Positions 60,911 to 64,000 of a stretch of 64,000 nt of DNA are shown in pieces; positions within the stretch are counted from its first letter, which is position 1; the number at the start of each line of letters is the position of its first letter. A program made the translations under genes and the position numbers. The notes beneath the pieces are model-generated. The model was not told where the DNA came from, did not search any database, and worked only from the letters and a program-made list of their open reading frames with translations. Origin of the DNA: Nocardia transvalensis NBRC 15921 (GTDB lineage: Bacteria > Actinomycetota > Actinomycetes > Mycobacteriales > Mycobacteriaceae); assembly GCF_000308875.1 (NCBI RefSeq), contig NZ_BAGL01000045.1, forward strand, positions 35,094-99,093, written 5' to 3'.

Positions 60911-61456
60911 TTATGTGGTGGCGGTCAGGGCCTTCCAGATCCGCCGTTGTCTCTTGTCCATGTCGTTGGGCGCCTTCGGTTCCCACAGCAGCCGCATGCC
61001 GGCCTCCTCCGGCGTGCGGTCCGCCTTGCGCGTATTGCACGGCCCGCACGCGGCGATCAGGTTGTTCCACGTGTTCGGGCCGCCCCGGCTGCGCGGGCGG
61101 ATGTGGTCGACGGTGCGGGCCCATCCGGCGCAGTACCCGCACCGATGGGCGTCGCGCCGCAGGACGCCGGCGAGCGTGGCGCGACTGTCGTCGTGCACGA
61201 GCACCCGGTGTTCGAGGTAGACGTAGTGCCGCAGCCGAATCGCCTGCGGCAGCGTGATTTCCAGGTGCTTGGACCGGATCGGGAAGTGCGGCTCCCGCAC
61301 GGCGACGATCTCGGCCGTACCGGTGAGGAGCAGCACCACCGCCCGGTCGGCGCTGATGTCGGTGAGCGCCTCGTAGGAGGCGTTCAGCACCAGCACCCCG
61401 GCGTGTATCCAGTTGTCGGGGGTGAGGGCCGCGTCGGCGGCGCGATGGAACGGCAT
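60911..61456 (-). CDS. HNH endonuclease
   Basis: A 181-residue HNH nuclease. VLVLNASYEALTDISADRAVVLLLTG is the family's N-terminal strand region. CGYCAGWARTVDHIRPRSRGGPNTWNNLIAACGPCNTRKADRTPEEAG (about 115-160) holds the HNH core (DH, N and H) and two CxxC pairs for structural zinc. Similar proteins are common in actinobacteria and of unknown role. ATG 61456 is the simplest start, but GTG 61465 or 61600 is possible. Confidence 0.87.
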   Translation of the reverse strand: MPFHRAADAALTPDNWIHAGVLVLNASYEALTDISADRAVVLLLTGTAEIVAVREPHFPIRSKHLEITLPQAIRLRHYVYLEHRVLVHDDSRATLAGVLRRDAHRCGYCAGWARTVDHIRPRSRGGPNTWNNLIAACGPCNTRKADRTPEEAGMRLLWEPKAPNDMDKRQRRIWKALTATT

Positions 61457-61509
61457 GGGCGTCACCAGGTTTCGCGAGGGAGAAGAACGAATCGGGGCGA
61501 ACGGGCGAG

Positions 61510-61593
61510 TCAGGCCCGGCCCGGGAGGTGGCTGAACGAAAGCCGCTGTAGGGCATCGCTCTTCGCGCTCGCGCGCATCTCGGTCGAGATCAT
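61510..61593 (-). CDS. Possible small ORF upstream of HNH gene
   Basis: A 27-codon ORF (MISTEMRASAKSDALQRLSF and seven more residues) with a near-perfect AAGGAGGT five bases before ATG 61593. The same frame extends upstream to ATG 61662 or nearby. It ends 54 bases before the HNH start. It may be a leader peptide or a chance ORF; no family is recognised. Confidence 0.35.
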   Translation of the reverse strand: MISTEMRASAKSDALQRLSFSHLPGRA

Positions 61594-61744
61594 CAGCCAC
61601 CTCCTTCCCGGTGTGCGTCCGGTGCCGCGACCCCGGCGGGGCCGCTTGATCATCGTTCTCATGGTGACACAGCGTTACTGCCGCTGTCGGGTCATTTTCC
61701 GACGGTTCAACGCGGTGCCGGCCGGATTTGTTCCGTGCCCCCGG

Positions 61745-61957
61745 TCACGTCCGTAGCCAGAGGTCGATCTCGTCGAGCCGCGCCGCCGAGAACAGCGTCT
61801 GGCCGTCGAGGGCGTCCAGTAGTCGCCACTCGTACGGTGCGGCGGGGGCGCGCACCAGGCGGTAACCCGCGCGCGCGGCACGGGCGGTGAGTTCCCGCAC
61901 GCGCGCGGACGCCGGGTCGGGTTGCACCAGCTGCAGATGTCGCTCGGGCTGGTTCAT
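61745..61957 (-). CDS. Small conserved hypothetical protein
   Basis: A 70-residue acidic/basic protein. RELTARAARAGYRLVRAPAAPYEWRLLDALDGQTLFSAARLDEIDLWL reads like a compact alpha-beta fold, similar to short proteins found in Nocardia and Mycobacterium. No function can be given. ATG 61957 is the only good start; GGGGAA lies about 6 bases before it. It is unlinked to its neighbours. Confidence 0.6.
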   Translation of the reverse strand: MNQPERHLQLVQPDPASARVRELTARAARAGYRLVRAPAAPYEWRLLDALDGQTLFSAARLDEIDLWLRT

Positions 61958-62124
61958 TCGGGATTCCCCACATCGTCGGCCGGACCTGGCCCATGACGCA
62001 CGCCCTCGGGCGCCTGAGGTTCCGGCGGATGCCGGAATACCGAGTCGTCGCGCGTGCGCGAGGGGATGTTACGGTTGATCGTCAGCGGCGCTATACACTG
62101 CGCGCCAGCGTATTCCGGCCGGAG

Positions 62125-63030
62125 TCAGCCGACGGAGGAGATGCGGGCGTCGCCGGGACGGAGTGTGAACCGCCGGCGGTGGAAGTCCCAGAAGCGGTAG
62201 ATCGGCCACTGGATCGTATGTCCCAGCCAGGCCGCCACGATGATGACGCGGTGTACCGGGTGCACCGGAATGCCTTGGTCTCGTAACGTGCGTAAGCCGG
62301 TTAAGTGGAACCGCCAGTGCAGGAGCGGGCTCGTCCGGCGCCGCCGCGCCGAGGTCCGGGCGCGCATCGCGGGCACCTGATCGATCCGGAACCCCTTCTT
62401 GCCCAGGCACAGCGCGAGATCCAGATCCTCGGCAACATCCGCGCGCACCTGGGTGTCCGGGCCGACCCGCAGCCACGCCTCGCGCCGGACCGCCATATTC
62501 GGCCCGTACATATTGCCGACCTGCCCGCCGATCCGGCCGGTCCGCAACAGCGCCCATTGGCCGAATTCCAGGAGAAATCCGACGGGCGAATCGTGATAGG
62601 TGCACAGTCCCGTCACCGCGGCCGTCCCGGGATTATCGGCGAGGAATTCGCGAATTGTCCTGCCCCACTCCGGGTCGACGATCGTATCGGCATCCGTGCG
62701 GGCGATGATTGTCCCGCGCGCCTTGTCGAATCCCGCGTTGCGGGCGGCGGCGATACCCCGGCGCGGCTCGAGCAGGAGTTCCACCTTCGGGTGCGCGTCG
62801 GCGAAATCCCGGACGATCGCGACGGTGCCGTCGGTGCTGCCGTTGTCCACGACGATCACCTCGTCGACGGCCTCCTGGGCGGTGAGATGCCGCAGCGTCC
62901 GCTCGATGATCCGGGCCTCGTCGAGAACCGGGACGACGACCGACAGGACCGTCGTATTCTCGCCCTCGTCATCCGATGTGAACGAATCAGTCAATTTACC
63001 GGCACCCCTTCGGCAGACCGCGATCTCCAA
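62125..63030 (-). CDS. GT2-family glycosyltransferase
   Basis: A protein of about 290-301 residues. LSVVVPVLDEARIIERTLRHL starts the GT-A fold, VDNGSTDGTVAIVRDF follows, and RTDADTIVDPEW (about 120) holds the metal-binding DAD motif; VAEDLDLALCLGKKGFR carries the catalytic ED. A C-terminal basic part (about 245-290) may contact the membrane. The start is uncertain: TTG 63030 or TTG 62994; no ATG or GTG fits. Function unknown; envelope glycan or lipid synthesis is possible. Confidence 0.83.
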   Translation of the reverse strand: MEIAVCRRGAGKLTDSFTSDDEGENTTVLSVVVPVLDEARIIERTLRHLTAQEAVDEVIVVDNGSTDGTVAIVRDFADAHPKVELLLEPRRGIAAARNAGFDKARGTIIARTDADTIVDPEWGRTIREFLADNPGTAAVTGLCTYHDSPVGFLLEFGQWALLRTGRIGGQVGNMYGPNMAVRREAWLRVGPDTQVRADVAEDLDLALCLGKKGFRIDQVPAMRARTSARRRRTSPLLHWRFHLTGLRTLRDQGIPVHPVHRVIIVAAWLGHTIQWPIYRFWDFHRRRFTLRPGDARISSVG

Positions 63031-63491
63031 ATCCCCCGTGCGATACCGGGTAGCCGCAATGCATGCGGCGAAACATACCCGGGCACATGCCCTTTTTCGT
63101 ATCGGGCAGGGAATATTTGTGAATGAACGCAGGCCCGCGACGGGCCCCGCTCCGAACCTTCACCATCGACATCGACCGGTCAGTACCGGCCGGTCGAGAC
63201 GTCCCCGCCGGTGTATCCCGGCGGCGCGCATAGAGTCGAAGGTCCCATATCGGACATTCTGGGGCAGACGGTCCGCAATCTCAATTCGAAGGGCGGGGGA
63301 CGGGTGAGGGGGCGGCCGGGTGCGTGTCACGTATCGGATCGGCATCAGCCTCCCAGTGATGGTGAACAATAAAGACGCCGTCACTTTTGTGCCATTACAC
63401 TACGAATCTCTATACCGCGGTCGGCGTCTCGGGGTTGGCGCGCACGACACGGCCGTCGGTCAGGACCTTCCGGATCGTGGGGTGTGTGCCC
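63031..63491. other. Intergenic region, no gene seen
   Basis: These 461 bases between divergent genes are more AT-rich than the rest of the window. They must hold the promoters of the GT2 and lipase genes. No RNA gene or clear operator was found. Confidence 0.55.
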
Positions 63492-64000
63492 ATGTGGGCG
63501 TGGCGTGTGCTTGTTGTCGTTCTGCTGGTCGCGGGTGGGCCGGCGCTGGTCGCGCGGGCCGACCCGCCCGGCCCGGACGGGCCCGTGCCGATCTCGCCGC
63601 CGGGCCTGGACCTGCCGGGTATCCAGCGGTGGATCGATTCCGTCGTGCCGCGTCCGGAACTCCCGGTGGCCGGATTGCCGGAGGTCGAATCGGTGAGCCC
63701 GGCGGCGGAATCGGCCGCGCTGCTGTCCGCCGTCCTGCCCGATCCCGTCGGTGATCCGATGTTCGACGCCCGCCCGCCCGGTCTGGACGACCTCGCGCCC
63801 GGCGACGTCGTCGAGACCCGCGACGTCACCGGCGTCGCCGCGCCGCTGTTCGCCCTGCCGCTGACCGCGCCGGTCCGGCAGGTGGTGCAGGTGAAGTACC
63901 GCACGGCGGACGCGCGCGGCGAGGCGTCGTTCGCGACGGCGTCCCTGGTCCTGCCCGCCGCCGCGTGGGCCGGTCCGGGGGAGCGGCCGGTGCTGGTCAA
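63492..64000 (+). CDS. Secreted lipase (LIP family), 5' part
   Basis: The first 169 codons of an exported lipase. A signal peptide (about 1-23, ending ALVARAD) is followed by a Pro-rich stretch and the family segment LAPGDVVETRDVTGVAAPLFALPLTAPVRQVVQVKYRTADARGEASFATASLVLPAAAW (about 105-160), found in actinobacterial secretory lipases related to fungal LIP enzymes. The catalytic Ser lies outside the window. ATG 63492 gives a proper signal peptide. The gene runs off the end. Confidence 0.85.
   Translation, partial: MWAWRVLVVVLLVAGGPALVARADPPGPDGPVPISPPGLDLPGIQRWIDSVVPRPELPVAGLPEVESVSPAAESAALLSAVLPDPVGDPMFDARPPGLDDLAPGDVVETRDVTGVAAPLFALPLTAPVRQVVQVKYRTADARGEASFATASLVLPAAAWAGPGERPVLV

Overview
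The window is high-GC actinobacterial DNA, most likely from a mycolic-acid-type organism close to Nocardia. The evidence is the gene order around gcvH, garA, a MerR gene, a DUF151 gene, a second MerR gene and gcvP (49630-58351), which matches Mycobacterium and its relatives, together with an MspA-family porin, a WhiB protein, a CYP125-type cytochrome P450 with a KstR-like operator, and a GarA-type FHA protein. Many genes start with GTG, and several appear to be leaderless.

Layout. 1-14719 is a mixed region of regulators with their targets: a LysR/reductase pair, a two-domain acyl-reductase-like SDR, a heme oxygenase, a membrane Ser/Thr kinase, a quinone oxidoreductase facing its TetR repressor across two clear operators, and a GntR/MFS/binding-protein group that ends in a decayed ornithine cyclodeaminase gene. 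14749-39171 is a large cell-surface polysaccharide region. A ten-gene minus-strand operon (27301 down to 14749), with nearly every start codon overlapping the previous stop, encodes glycosyltransferases, a Wzx-like flippase, a Wzy-like polymerase, a Wzz-like co-polymerase with a degenerate kinase domain, a Tat-exported beta-helix lipoprotein, a tandem acetyltransferase and an aminotransferase. Pyruvyl transferase and GT2 genes run the other way (28688-30831). A second minus-strand operon (37062 down to 31697) makes a nucleotide-activated, probably CDP-linked, methylated sugar. A polyprenyl-phosphate sugar transferase (37684-39171) would start the lipid-linked oligosaccharide. A Tat lipoprotein for iron-siderophore uptake with a good IdeR/DtxR box sits inside this region.

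39179-48808 holds steroid and lipid genes (CYP125-like P450, acyl-CoA oxidase, ChoD-like oxidoreductase), a ThrE-type exporter and membrane or nuclease-like genes. 48957-58351 is the conserved core: CDP-alcohol phosphatidyltransferase, gcvH, garA, MerR, DUF151, MerR and, behind a tandem glycine riboswitch, gcvP. 58494-64000 holds small nucleases (GIY-YIG, HNH), a VWA lipoprotein-like protein, WhiB, a glycosyltransferase and the start of a secreted lipase.

The most unusual feature is a dispersed family of short palindromes (stem TTCCGGC, loop CAAAAGCGT, stem GCCGGAA, with variants). They occur as single copies, as head-to-head pairs, or as brackets around locus-specific tandem repeats. At least seven loci carry them. 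At three, the palindrome begins on the base after a TGA stop codon. At one, a 120-bp element lies in frame inside a glycosyltransferase gene. Where tandem repeats are present they always sit on the GCCGGAA side of the palindrome.
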